Below the pieces are notes generated by a model that was not told where the DNA came from, made no database searches, and saw only the letters and a list, made by a program, of their open reading frames with translations. From Muscardinus avellanarius (Eukaryota > Chordata > Mammalia > Rodentia > Gliridae), in contig OY726563.1 of the NCBI GenBank assembly GCA_963383645.1, positions 40,785,831 through 40,849,830 on the forward strand: a DNA stretch of 64,000 nucleotides, given 5' to 3'. Shown here one piece after another: positions 53,878 to 64,000 of the stretch (its first letter is position 1; the number at the start of each line of letters is the position of its first letter). Position numbers and translations under genes: made by a program.

Positions 53878-54190
53878 GCCGGGCGTGGTGGCACACGCTT
53901 GTAATCCCCGCGCTTGGGAGGCTGAGACAGGAGGATCGCACGGGTTTGAAGCCAGCCTCAGCTACTTAGTGAGGCTCTCAGCAACTTAGTGAGAGCCTGT
54001 TTCCAAATAAAATACAAAATAGGTCTGGGAATATAGCCCAGAGGTAGAAAGCCTCTGGGTTCCACCCCTAGTACCACCAAAAAATAAAAAATAAATAAAT
54101 ACATAAATACATAAATAAATGTAAGACTGGGGGATGTAACTCAGAGATAGAATGCCCTTGGGTTCAACCCCCAGAACCAAAAAAAGAAAA
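53878..54190 (+). mobile_element. SINE B and following ID half
   Basis: Complete B copy to about 54090 with AAAT-rich tail; ID half at 54122-54185. Confidence 0.82.
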
Positions 54191-54229
54191 CCTCTGCATA
54201 TACTCAAACATATTAGGCAATAATCATGT

Positions 54230-54690
54230 GATAGGGTCTTGCTAAGCTGCTGACACTGGTCTTGAACCTGTGATTCTCCTGTCTTACCATCTAGTGTACT
54301 GAACTTACAGGTCTGAGCCACCATGCTCAACTTACTATTTTTTTATAGTGTTGTGGATTAAACCCAGGGGCATTCTGCCTCTGAGCTCTGCACCTAGTCC
54401 TTTTTATTTTTTGTCTTGAAATAGAGTCTCGCTAAGTTGCTGAGGCTGGCCTCAAACCTGTGATCCTCCTGTCTCAGCTTAATAAAAATATTTTTTTTTG
54501 CAGTACTGGGGATGGAACCCAGGGGCATTCTACCTCTGAGCTATACCCCCACCCCTATTTTTTATTTTGAAACAGGGTCTCACTGAGTTGCAAGGGCTAT
54601 AAGTAGCTGAGACTGTCCACAAACTGCAATCCTATCTCAGCCTCCCAAATGCTGGGATTACAAGCGTGTACCACCACCCCCAGCTTTCAA
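54230..54690 (-). mobile_element. Old SINE halves and SINE A
   Basis: Minus halves at 54230-54335 and 54345-54480, then a minus A copy at 54490-54690. Confidence 0.7.
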
Positions 54691-54982
54691 GAAAAGTCTT
54701 TTGAACAGGAAGATGAATTCTTCAATTTCAATTCCAGTATGTCGTATACCCTTTCCAAAAGGTAGCTATATGATGTCTAAACCATATCTAGCATGTACAG
54801 AGCCTGACTTCAATCCCCAGCACCACAAAAAAATAAACCAGGAACCTCAGGAGAATATGCCTTGAGGATTATTCTGAATCAATTACCAACTTTCTTTCCA
54901 TAATTAAAGGGTTCTGGAAAGTCTTTCACAATAGCATGTAATTCTGAGCAAAACAAAGACCTAGAGAATACTTTTTCAAGAC

Positions 54983-55175
54983 AGGCATGCTGGCGCACAC
55001 CTGTAATCCTAGTACTTGGGAGGCTGAGACAGGAGGATCGAAGGTTTGCGGCCAGCCTCAGCAACTTAGCGAGGCCCCTCGCAACTTAGTGAGACCCTGT
55101 TTCAAAATAAAAGAATAAAGAAATAATTGGGCTGGGGGTGTAGCTCAGAGGTAGAATGCCCCTGGGTTCCCTCTT
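54983..55175 (+). mobile_element. Dimeric SINE, A-like
   Basis: Plus copy truncated at the tail ('gggttccctc'). Confidence 0.75.
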
Positions 55176-55379
55176 CCATAATAAAGGAGGACTAGGGGCT
55201 GAAGGAGTGCAGGGCATTCATGGATTGTAGAGTGATAGTGAGCAGTGGTAGTGTTGGGGTGACACACAAAGAAGGTTCCAGGTGAGAAAAACATTGTGAG
55301 GTTTATTTGGGGGTGAAATAGGAACAGGAGGAGTGAACTGCTTGTGAATAGACAGTTCTTTTTGTTTGTTTTGTTTTTA

Positions 55380-55575
55380 GTACTAGGGATTGAACCCAAG
55401 GACCTTCTATCTCTGAGCTACATCCCCAGCCCTATTTTATTTTTTATTTTGAAACGAGGGCCTCACTAAGTTGCATAGGGTCTTGCTGAGTTATTGAGAC
55501 TCTCCTCAAACCTACAATTCTTCTGTGTCAGCCTCCTAAGCACTGAGATTAAAGGTTTGTGCCATCACACCCAGC
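55380..55575 (-). mobile_element. Diverged dimeric SINE
   Basis: Minus copy with both halves. Confidence 0.72.
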
Positions 55576-55649
55576 TCAGAGAGAGTTTTTAAAAATGCTT
55601 TTTGGTGGTACTGGAAAATTGAAACCAGGGGCTTTTTTCCCAGCCCCCT

Positions 55650-55840
55650 TTTTTTTTTGGTGGTACTGGGGTTCCTGGAAGCCCTTCTACCTCTAGGCTA
55701 CACTCCCAGACCTATTTTATACTTTTTTATTTGGAAACAGGGTCTCTTAAGCCAGCGCGGCTGGCTTCGAACCTGCGCGATCCTCCTGTCTCCACCTCCC
55801 AAGCGCGGGGATTACAAGCGTGGGCCACCACGCCCCGCTC
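55650..55840 (-). mobile_element. B1-dID SINE, subfamily C
   Basis: Complete, with flanking 'cccagccc' repeats from an older SINE. Confidence 0.88.
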
Positions 55841-55889
55841 CCAGCCCTTTTTAAATTTTATTCATTCATGTATTTATTTATTTCTAATA

Positions 55890-56560
55890 TTGTTACTGGG
55901 GATTGAATCCTGGGCATTTTACCTCCAAGCTACACCACCAGCCCTTTTTATTTTGAAAGAGTCTTGCTAGTTTGCCGAGGATCTTGCTAAATTGCCGAGG
56001 CTGGCCTCAAACCTTCGATCTTTCTGTCTCAGCCTCTCAAGTACTGGGATTACAGGTATGTGCTACCATGCTTGGCTAACAAGAGGTTTTTTTTTTTAAT
56101 TATACTAGAGATTGAACCCATGAACCCATGGGCCTTCTACCTCTGATCTACACCCCCAGCCCTATTTTATTTGTTTTTTTGTTGTTGTTTTGTTTTTGTT
56201 TTTGTTTTTTCTTTGGTGGTACTAGGGGTGGAACCCAGGGGCTTTTCTACCTCTGAGTTATACTCCCAGACCTGTTTTATACTTTATTTGGAAACAGGGT
56301 CTCACTGAGTTGCTGAGAGCCTCACTAAGTAGCTGAGGCTGGCTTCGAACCTGCGCGATCCTCCTGGCTCAGCCTCCCAAGCGCGGGGATTACAAGCGTG
56401 CGCCACCACGCCCGGCCATTTTATTTGTTATTCTGAAATAGGGTCATACTAAGTTGCTGAGGGTCTTGCTAAGTTTCCGAGTCTGTCCTCGCACTGCAAT
56501 CCTCCTGTCTCAGTCTCCCACGTAGTGGGATTACAGGCTTGCACCACTACACCCAGCGTA
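55890..56560 (-). mobile_element. Two old SINEs, second split by SINE B
   Basis: Dimer at 55890-56080; ID half at 56100-56165 and B1 half at 56416-56560 surround a complete minus B at 56210-56415. Confidence 0.75.
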
Positions 56561-56854
56561 ACAAGAGTCTTTTGAAGGGGTTGAGAATTGGATTCAGAGT
56601 TTCCAGTGAGTACCAAGATTAAACAAAAGTCACCAACAAAAAAAGCAAAAAGCACACTCAAAGACGGACCCGAGGCCGGGCTCACTGTGGACCGCTAGGT
56701 TGCCAGTCAGGGGAGGAGCCCGATGGGCAGAAGACTTACGCCTGGGTGGAAAAGGATTCTGGAAGGGTTTTTCAGTCCTATCCAATTCATGTGTCAGACT
56801 GCCCAAGACTAAATAATAAACAAGGAAGAAAATCAACTTTATCAGACTACTTTT

Positions 56855-57290
56855 TCTGGTACTGGGAATTGAACCCAGGAGCATTCAACCTCCTGTCTAC
56901 ACCGCTAGCTCTTTTAATTTTTGTTTTTTTGGTGGTACTGGGGTTCCTGGAAGCCCTTCTACCTCCGGGCTACACTCCCAGACCTATTTTTTAACTTTTT
57001 TATTTGGAAACAGGGTCTCTTAAGCCAGCGCAGGCTGGCTCCGAACCAGCGTGATCCTCCTGTCTCCGCCTCCCAAGAGCGGGAATTACAAGCGTGCGCC
57101 ACCACGCCCGGCTAGCTCTTTTAATTTTTAAAAAAATTCTGAAACAGGGTCTCTCTAGGTTGCTGAGGGTCTCGATAAGTTGCTAAGGATAGTCTGGAAC
57201 CTGTGATCCAATAGTCTGGAACCTGTGATCCTCCTATCTTAGTCTCCTAAATTACTGGAATTACAGGTGTGTGTTACTGCACCCGGCTCC
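56855..57290 (-). mobile_element. Old SINE split by SINE C
   Basis: ID half at 56855-56920 and B1 half at 57113-57290; nested C at 56928-57112 with flanking 'gctcttttaattttt' on both sides. Confidence 0.82.
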
Positions 57291-57300
57291 CTAAATGTGA

Positions 57301-57302
<2 letters not shown>

Positions 57303-57347
<45 letters not shown>
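57303..57347. repeat. (TG)n microsatellite
   Basis: About 22 TG units abutting the tail of a minus SINE at 57345-57530. Confidence 0.95.
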
Positions 57348-57539
57348 TATTGAACTCATGGACACTTCTGAGCTATACCACCAGCCCTACTTTATTTTTA
57401 TTTTGAAACAGAGTGTGTCTAGTTTACAGAGGGCCTCACTAAGTTGCTGAGGGCTGGCCTCAAACCTGCAATCCTCTTGTCTCAGCCTCCCAAGTACTGG
57501 GATTATAGGCATTTGCCACCATGTCCAGTTTATTCAGGC

Positions 57540-58325
57540 TATTAAAATAGGAAGAGGACTTCAGCTTCAAACGTAGAGGAGTCTCAACAGGGTGATACGG
57601 CCCTTACACTTAGAGGGAGTAGACAAGTTATAAGGGAGAGATTTGCAGAAGAGACTGTTTTTTGCAGTCAGGGCCAGTTTTAGGCAGTTGGCTGACCAAG
57701 AAATGCTTACCTCTGGATGGTTCCGTTAATCATTCATCGGGCCCAACCCGGGGAGTTGGAGACTCTGTGTCAGGCCTCAGCCACAGGTTCAGGCAGAAGG
57801 GGAAAGGTCTCTATCTGGCCATGTCACAGGTAGACAGCAAGCAGAGTTGTCCAAAAGTCTATCTTACAAAATACTATAATGTTGAAATTGAGTCAGAGCG
57901 GGGGGGGGGGGGTCGCAAAGGAGGTAAACACCAGCCAAGTTATTAAAGGCCTCTTTAATTAACTGGCACCTTTGGGTGAGATATGCCAACCGTGGGAGAA
58001 GGGACTGATGACCAAGCAGCAGAGCCACACGGTCAGCAGAGTCACACGCTTAGAGAGGAAGTACGAATATTTAGAGCATGGAGGGGGTCTTGGGGTGGAG
58101 TTAGCAGTGTGGGAATGCTGATTCTTTTGCGGACATCCCGGAGTCTCGAGGTACCCGGAGTCTGTCTCGTGATGTCTGGAGTCTCGCAACATCCGGAGTC
58201 TCACGACATCTCTGCTTCTGGCTTCTGGGGTTCAGCCTCCCGTCCCCGCTGCGGTATCCAGTGGGGGAAGGGAGGGACCCGACCTATCATATACAGCAAG
58301 TCTTAGCTAAGTCACATGGGGAAGC
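57540..58325. mobile_element. Unidentified LTR-like block split by a solo LTR
   Basis: Non-SINE sequence at 57540-57879 and 58290-58325 flanks the LTR at 57880-58289. It may itself be part of an older LTR; ends unknown. Confidence 0.4.
57880..58289 (-). mobile_element. Solo LTR, TGATAAGT-related family
   Basis: The minus strand starts tgataggtcgggtccctccc and ends tcaaca. It aligns in order with the LTR at 22499-22850 ('agaagccagaagcagagat', 'gctggtgtttacctcc'). 410 bp, near-duplication tataa/tatac. It contains a short tandem of 'gagactcc' motifs near 58140-58205 and a C9-type run at 57901-57911. Confidence 0.78.
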
Positions 58326-58344
58326 ATTTTTAAAATATTTTTTT

Positions 58345-58555
58345 ATTTTTTGGTGGTACTGGGGGTGGAACCCAGGGCCTTTTCTACCTCCGGGCTCTAC
58401 TGCCAGACTTTTTTTATACTTTATTTGGAAACAGGGTCTCACTAAGTTGCTGAGAGCTTCACTAAATAGCTAAGGCTGGCTTCGAACCTGTGTGATCCTC
58501 CTGTCTCAGCCTCCCAAGCGCAGGGATTACAAGCATGTGCTACCACACCCGGCAG
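58345..58555 (-). mobile_element. B1-dID SINE, subfamily B
   Basis: Complete minus copy. Confidence 0.85.
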
Positions 58556-58684
58556 GGAAGAATGATTGTGAGAGGATTTTTCTCTCTGTTACTGTTTTCA
58601 GGACTCAGGTGAAGGTCAGTGATTTCAAGGCATCTCAGTTTTAGTTTGAAAACTCGAGTCTAATTCTTATTTTATTTTATTTTT

Positions 58685-59070
58685 TGGTGCTAGATGTTAA
58701 AGTTGGGAGCATTCTACTTCAAGCTACACCCCTAGCCCTATTTTTATTTTTATTTTTTCTATCTATCATCTGTCCTGGGGATTGAACCCAGATGCATTCT
58801 ATCTCCAAGCTATACCCTTGACCCTTTTTAGATTTTGTTTTTTTGAAACAGGGTCTTGCTAGGTTTTTGAGGCTGGTCTTGAACCTGTGATGTTCCTATT
58901 TCAGTCTCCCAATTACTGGAATTACAAGTGTACACTACCATGCCTAGCTTATTTTATTTTTTATTTGGAAATAGGGTCTTACTAAGTTGCTAAGAGCTTT
59001 GCTAAGTTGCTGAAGCTGGCTTCAAACCTGCGATCCTCCCCAGTACTGGGATTACAGGTGTGTACCATCA
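58685..59070 (-). mobile_element. Degenerate SINE halves
   Basis: Minus ID half at 58685-58740, dimer at 58770-58950 and B1 half at 58955-59070. Confidence 0.65.
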
Positions 59071-59119
59071 CACTATTTCCTGTTATTGAAGAGATGACTT
59101 AAGGACTTTCTTTTTTTAT

Positions 59120-59323
59120 TTTGTGGTGCTGAGGATGGAACCCAGGGGCTTTCTACCTCTGGGCTACACTCCCAGGCCTATTTTATACTTTATTTGGAAA
59201 CAGGGCCTCACTAAGTTGCTGAGAGCCTCACTAAGTAGCTGAGGCTGGCTTGGAATCTGTGTGATCCTCCTGTCTCAGCCTCCCAAGTGTAGGGATTACA
59301 AGTGGGTGCCACCACGCCCGGCT
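59120..59323 (-). mobile_element. B1-dID SINE, subfamily B
   Basis: Duplication 'taaggactttct' on both sides; inserted at the edge of an L1 fragment. Confidence 0.88.
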
Positions 59324-59334
59324 GACCTAAGGAC

Positions 59335-59500
59335 TTTCTGCCACTGGTTGATCTCACTTAGCATAATAGTATCTAGTTATTTCCATTTTCTTGCAAAAGA
59401 CATAATTTTGTTCTTTATGATTGTGTGTATATTACCACATTTTCTTTATCCAGTTATCTGTCCATGGATGCCTGTGTTGGTTCCATAATTCGGCTGTTGT
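59335..59500 (-). mobile_element. L1 ORF2 C-terminal fragment
   Basis: Antisense fragment with 'atctcacttagcataatag' and 'ggttccataattcgg'; older than the other L1 ends here. Confidence 0.75.
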
Positions 59501-59945
59501 GTCATTCACATGTCAGTGCCACCAGCCACGTGGTATTCTTCTTCCCCACAGAATGATCCAGTGATCTCTGGGGGGGGAGGGGCTAGGGGAGCCATTTGGG
59601 GGGTGTTTCCAAATGTTTTGCATGTAAGATGCAGTAGCTGGGGCCCTTCCTGCGGGAGAGAGTTTTGGCAGGTCCAAAATTCAGTTAAATTGATGTCCCT
59701 TGCAGCTTTGGACGAGATTTTCCTTTGCGAGGAAGGCACCCGGGATGGTTCTGAAACACACATTCTCTCTTTGTTCGGCTTGGGATTTTCTCTTCAGGCC
59801 CTCTTTCTAATGCAGAAGCACTGTGGTCCACTCCAGTAGCTGTAAGTTCATGTCCCCGCAGTCATCCTCTGCTGGTTTCCAGACCTTTCATCGGAGTGTG
59901 GTATAAAAGGAATAGGACATCTTTATACACTTAAGAGTGTTGTGT
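59501..59945. other. Unique spacer, no gene recognised
   Basis: About 440 bp without repeats. An open plus frame of 109 codons crosses it but shows no known domain. Confidence 0.45.
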
Positions 59946-59946
59946 T

Positions 59947-60150
59947 AGCCAGGCGTGATGGCACATGCTTGTAATCCCAGCATTTGGGAGACTGAGACAG
60001 GAGGATCGCAGGTTTGTGACCAGCCTCAACTACTTAGTGAGGCCTTTGCAACTCAGTGAGATCCTGTGTCCAAATAAAGAATAAACAATAGGGCTGGGGG
60101 TGTAACTCAGAGGCAAAATATCCCTGGGTTCCATCCCTAGTACCACACAC
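59947..60150 (+). mobile_element. B1-dID SINE, subfamily A
   Basis: Complete copy, tail (CA)n then poly(A). Confidence 0.85.
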
Positions 60151-60369
60151 ACACAAAAAAAACAGTGTTCTGTTACATTCTATACTTTGGCCCATGTGGG
60201 TCACTGTAGGGGGAACACAGCAAGCTGTGTACTGAACCAAGTGGCCAGTTATCTGCATGAGCTAGGAAGATATCCTTGGAAAGTTTAAGTTCCTTAGGCT
60301 CCTTTCTGGCTGCGCTGCCACCCACTCTAGTCTGAAATTTCTGTTAGGGAAAGATAATATTCAGGAACG

Positions 60370-60510
60370 CCAGGCATGATGGCGAATGCTTGAAATCCCA
60401 GTACTTAGGAGGCTGAGACAAGAGGATCTCAGGTTCAAAGACAGCCTTAGTGAGTACTGAGACTCTCGGTAACCTAGCAAGACCCTGTTTCAAAACAAAA
60501 CAAAAAGGCC
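60370..60510 (+). mobile_element. SINE left half
   Basis: Plus left half broken by the L1 that follows. Confidence 0.65.
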
Positions 60511-60515
60511 TGGGT

Positions 60516-61150
60516 TTTGCATATTAGGGAAAGCATCCAATTTCTTATTTTTTGTGACTGACTACTCTCACTTAGCATAACGTCCTCCAGTTCCACCCAT
60601 TTTCCTGTAAATGATGTAATTGTGTTTTTCTTTATGGCTGAGTAAAATTCCATTGTGTACATATCTCAGTTATGTAATCCATTCATCTGTTGATGGACAT
60701 CTTGGCTGGTTCCACAGTTTGGCAATGGTGAATTGTGCAGCTATGAACATGCATTAGTTTGGTAGTTTGGTTTGCTTTCTTTTGGGTAGATACCCAGAAG
60801 TGGAATTGCTGGATCAAATGGTAAGTTGGTTCCCATTCTTCTGAGGATCCTCCATACTGTTGTCCAAAGGGAGGAACTCTAGATGAAGAAGGAGATCCTA
60901 TAGATGAGCAAATAAGGCGACCTAACTGAGGGGATGGGAGGGGGGAGACGGAAACTTTCTAAAGCACATGATGTACTTAAACATATCAAAGTCAATTATA
61001 AGCCAAGCCTGGGAAGGAGGGAGGGGGAGGGAGTGGGGTGGGAATTGGGTAAGGGCTAATTGGGTGGTGTGTGCATGTGTGTCTCCACCATCTTTTATCT
61101 CATTAAGATGTATGACTACAATGAACCAATCAAATTTTTTAAAAATTAAA
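60516..61150 (+). mobile_element. 5'-inverted (twin-primed) L1
   Basis: 60516-60868 is antisense L1 ORF2 C-terminal sequence; 60869-61150 is sense 3'UTR ending in an A/T-rich tail. Comparison with the uninverted copy at 42775 shows about 40 bp missing at the junction. This is the usual outcome of twin priming. Confidence 0.82.
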
Positions 61151-61269
61151 AAATATTTTACCAAATATTCTTAATAACAGTGCAATAAATGAATGTTTAC
61201 AGGAGCCTGAGGGAGTTAACCAGATCAATCCAAAGCAGAAATAAACTCTCCATTTATTTTTAAAAAAGG

Positions 61270-61465
61270 GGGGGGGCGGGAAGCTGGGCATGGTGGTGCA
61301 CACTTTTAATCCCAGCGCCTTCCTTCCAGGAGAATTTTACCTCTGAGCTATACCCCCAGCCCTATTTTATTTTTTATTGGAAACAGGATCTCACTAAGTT
61401 GCTGAGGGCCTTGTAAGGTTCTGAGGCTTGTTGCAAACCTGTGATCCTCCTGCCTCCGCCTGCCA
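61270..61465. mobile_element. Opposed SINE fragments
   Basis: A plus head at 61280-61315 followed by a minus ID-B1 copy at 61325-61465. Confidence 0.65.
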
Positions 61466-61734
61466 CTATCATCTTTACAACTGTCAGTAGTTTCATAAAG
61501 GAAACGTCTACCATAGTATAAAGGTAAAAGAACAAATTATTAGTAGCTTCCTCCTGGTTATTTTGATGGTAGTATAGTTGATAGAATCCCTTCTTCTGTA
61601 AGGATCCTTCTAACCAAACTAGTTCACAGCATTTTTGAATGAAATTCAAGTGTTGAGTATCTGCATGCATATTAGTTAATTTACATTCGTACTATCAATA
61701 ATTAGTAATGAAAGCTGAAATGTAATGAAATTAG

Positions 61735-61918
61735 TAATGCACACCTGTAATCTTGGTACTTGAGAGACTGAGAGAGGTTCGAGGCCAGCCTCAGTAACTT
61801 AGAGACACCCTCAGCAACTTAATGAGACCCTGTTTCCAAATAAAAAATAAAGTAGGTCCGGGGTGTAAGCTTAGTAGTAAAATGCCCCTGGGTTCAATCC
61901 CTAGTACCTCAAAAAATT
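61735..61918 (+). mobile_element. Dimeric SINE
   Basis: Plus copy with truncated head. Confidence 0.75.
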
Positions 61919-62059
61919 AGTAATGAAGACAGAGTTATCATTTTGAGCCAATAATTGGATTGTTGTTCTTGAAAGCCTATTCTGGGAGTATGTTGTTCAT
62001 TGGGAATATATAATTATAGTGACCATTACTGGGAGTACAGAATAAAAACAATAGAAAAG

Positions 62060-62275
62060 TAGCCGGGCGTGGTGGCGCACGCTTGTCATCCCAGCATTCG
62101 GGAGGCTGAGACTGGAGGATCGCGGTTTGCGGACAGCCTCAGCTACTTAGTGAGGCCCTCTGCAACTCAGTGAGACCCTATTCCAAAATAAAGAATAAAA
62201 ATAGGGCTGGGGTGTAGCTCGGAGGTAGAATGTCCCTGGGTCCCACCCCTACTACCACACACGCACACAAAAGCA
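62060..62275 (+). mobile_element. B1-dID SINE, subfamily A
   Basis: Complete copy, (CA)n-like tail. Confidence 0.88.
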
Positions 62276-62282
62276 GTAGAAA

Positions 62283-62825
62283 AGCCAAGTGGGATGACAC
62301 ACACTTAGAATCCCAGTACTTGGGAGACTGAGAGGAGGATTGCAGGTTTGAAACTAACCTCAGCAAATTAGTAAGGCTCTCAGTGAGATCCTGTTTACAA
62401 ATAAAAAATAAAGCTGGGCCTAGTGGCACATGCTTATTAATCCCAGTACTTGGGAGCCTGAGACAGTAGGGTCTCATGTTTGAGGACGGCCTCAGCAACT
62501 AATGAGACTCTCATCAACCTAGTTAGATCCTGTTTCAAAAAATCGCTGGGCGTGGTGGCACACGCTTATAATCCCTGCGCTTGGGAGGCAGAGACAGGAG
62601 GATCGGGCAGGTTCGAAGCCAGCCTTGCTGGCTTAAGAGACCCTGTTTCCAAATAAAAATATAAAATAGGTCTGGGAGTGTAGCCCGGAAGTAGAAGGGC
62701 TTCCAGGAACCCCAGTACCACCAAGAAAAAAAAGCAGGACTTATGAGGGCCTGTTTCAAAATAAAGAATAATAGGGCTGGGGATGTAGCTCGGAGGTAGA
62801 ATGCCCCTGGGTTCCATCCCCAGTA

Positions 62826-62872
<47 letters not shown>

Positions 62873-62940
62873 TCAAATAGGGCTGGGGATGTTTCTAGGA
62901 GGTAGAATGCCCCCAGGTTCAATTGCCAATACCACAAATA
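62283..62940 (+). mobile_element. SINE array with nested SINE C and (CA)n
   Basis: Left halves at 62283-62410 and 62412-62540, a complete C at 62543-62735, an A-type centre and tail at 62740-62825, (CA)n at 62826-62871 and an ID half at 62875-62940. Confidence 0.78.
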
Positions 62941-62949
62941 AAACAATAA

Positions 62950-63220
62950 AAGTCGGACATGGTGGCACAAGCTTGTAATCCCAGCGTTCGAGAGGCTGAG
63001 ACTGGAGGATTGTGGTTCGCAGACAGCCTCAGCTACTTAGTGAGGCTCTCCGCAACTTAGTGAGACCCTGTTTGAAAGTAAAGAGTAAAAAATAGGGCAG
63101 GGGGTGTAGCTCAGAGGTAGAGTGCCCCTGAGTTCCATCCCCAGACCCGTAAAAATAAGTCTGGGGCTATAGCTCAGAGGTAGAATGCTCCTGAGTTCGA
63201 TCCCCAATAACACACACGAA
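62950..63220 (+). mobile_element. SINE A plus ID half
   Basis: Complete A copy to 63155; ID half at 63160-63215. Confidence 0.82.
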
Positions 63221-63299
63221 CACATGCACACGCTCATACACAGAACAAGGAATGGGTTTGTTTTATAGTAAACTGATATTTTTGTTTCTTTTCTTTTTC

Positions 63300-63420
63300 T
63301 ATATATTTTGAGACACGTTCTCACTATGTTGCCCAGGCTGACCTCAAACTTAAATTCCTCCCACCTCAGCCTCCTGAGTAGTTGGGATTACAGGCCTGCT
63401 CCACTGCACCTGGGTTAAAT
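63300..63420 (-). mobile_element. B1/Alu-like monomer
   Basis: Minus 7SL-derived monomer with 'ctatgttgcccaggctgacc', lacking dimer features. Confidence 0.7.
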
Positions 63421-63825
63421 GTAATTCATAAAGAAATTGAAACAGCCCTACTGTGAACAGGACAGGAAGACCGTGTGTGAGGATAGGCATAAGTTTCCGT
63501 CATGTCCCATAACAGTATCAGTTACTTTACAAAGCGTGAGGCCCAAGTCTGGTGGGAATAATTGTCTAGTTCTTCTGAGGGAATCACAAGGGCTTCACAA
63601 GGAATTATGATCCAAGCTGCATTCTCTTCCTTGATAGCAGAATGGATCAGCAGCACTTAAACAGATCCCCCTCAGCTGGGTAGCGGCCCATCTTTCATTC
63701 AGTACACAGTATAGACAGTCTCCGTGAATGAGATGTCAGACGTCTTCCAGCAGCTCCTTTAACATTTTCCTTAGATATTTCTCTCCTCTTCTCTCCTCTT
63801 CTTTTGTGTGTATGTGTTTCCTTCT
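63421..63825. other. Unique spacer, no gene recognised
   Basis: Non-repeat sequence without a convincing open frame or a KRAB-type exon. Confidence 0.5.
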
Positions 63826-63829
63826 ATTA

Positions 63830-63975
63830 CTGAGCTATGCCCAGCCCTTCTTATTATTTTATTTTGAAACAGGGTCTCACAAATTTGCTGACACTGGCCT
63901 TGAACTTGCAATCCTCCTGTCTCAGCCTCCTGAGCCACTGGGATCATAGATTGTAGGCATGCACCACAATAACAT
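63830..63975 (-). mobile_element. SINE B1 half
   Basis: Minus left half with part of the ID half, close to the window end. Confidence 0.65.
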
Positions 63976-64000
63976 CCAGTGAGATTTTTTTTTTTTTTTT

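Noticed and set aside
59510..59839. A 109-codon plus-strand frame as a possible KRAB or other ZNF81 exon
   Set aside because: No KRAB signature (no DV-F-EEW pattern) and no known domain; probably a chance frame in non-repeat sequence.

Overview
This is mammalian nuclear DNA from a rodent. It is almost saturated with dimeric SINEs that join a 7SL/B1-like left half to an ID/tRNA-like right half (B1-dID type). Such dimers are known from squirrel-related rodents, dormice and some other non-murid lineages; the species cannot be named from sequence alone. Three anchors place it on the X chromosome: UXT exon 1 on the minus strand near 1 kb, a CpG-island first exon near 39.1 kb, and a start-codon exon near 50.2 kb whose 18 residues match the N-terminus of ZNF81. 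UXT and ZNF81 are neighbours, divergently arranged, on human Xp11.23. No complete protein-coding gene lies in the window: UXT runs off the left end, and the KRAB and zinc-finger exons of the ZNF81-like gene must lie beyond the right end.

Layout. 1-1560: start of UXT intron 1, UXT exon 1 and its CpG-island promoter. 1.6-5.8 kb: nested SINEs. 5787-8896: a complete but non-coding endogenous retrovirus (ERV copy 1, plus strand). 8.9-15 kb: SINE pile with microsatellites. 15-27.2 kb: LTRs of several families interleaved with SINEs, plus a U6 snRNA pseudogene. 27206-31242: ERV copy 2, same family, minus strand. 31.2-38.5 kb: SINEs and further LTRs. 38.6-39.2 kb: second CpG island, probable ZNF81-like promoter and exon 1. 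39.2-49.9 kb: intron with dismembered L1s and SINEs. 49999-50223: ZNF81-like coding exon. 50.2-64 kb: intron with SINEs, a broken NDUFAF4 processed pseudogene, a solo LTR and a twin-primed L1.

SINE naming used below. Subfamily A has a right half giving 'gaatgcccctgggttccatcccc'-type tails. Subfamily B has the tail 'gaaagcctctgggttccaccccc'. Subfamily C is B-like, but its left half carries 'gctggcttaagagaccc' and its tail 'gggcttccaggaacccc'. Plus-strand copies run from the 'gccgggcgtggtgg' head to the A-rich tail; minus-strand copies read as the reverse complement. SINE limits are by eye, good to about 10 bases.

The most unusual content is the ERV pair. Both copies have 323-324-bp LTRs, 5-bp target duplications, a tRNA-Phe-like primer site, and no gag-pol-env reading frames. 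Their internal regions are GC-rich and hold tandem 38-bp units carrying YY1-like motifs. Every LTR carries a perfect CGCG-element palindrome (TCTCGCGAGA). A second notable item is a 98-bp insertion at 17020 that looks like a retroposed R region of an LTR transcript.
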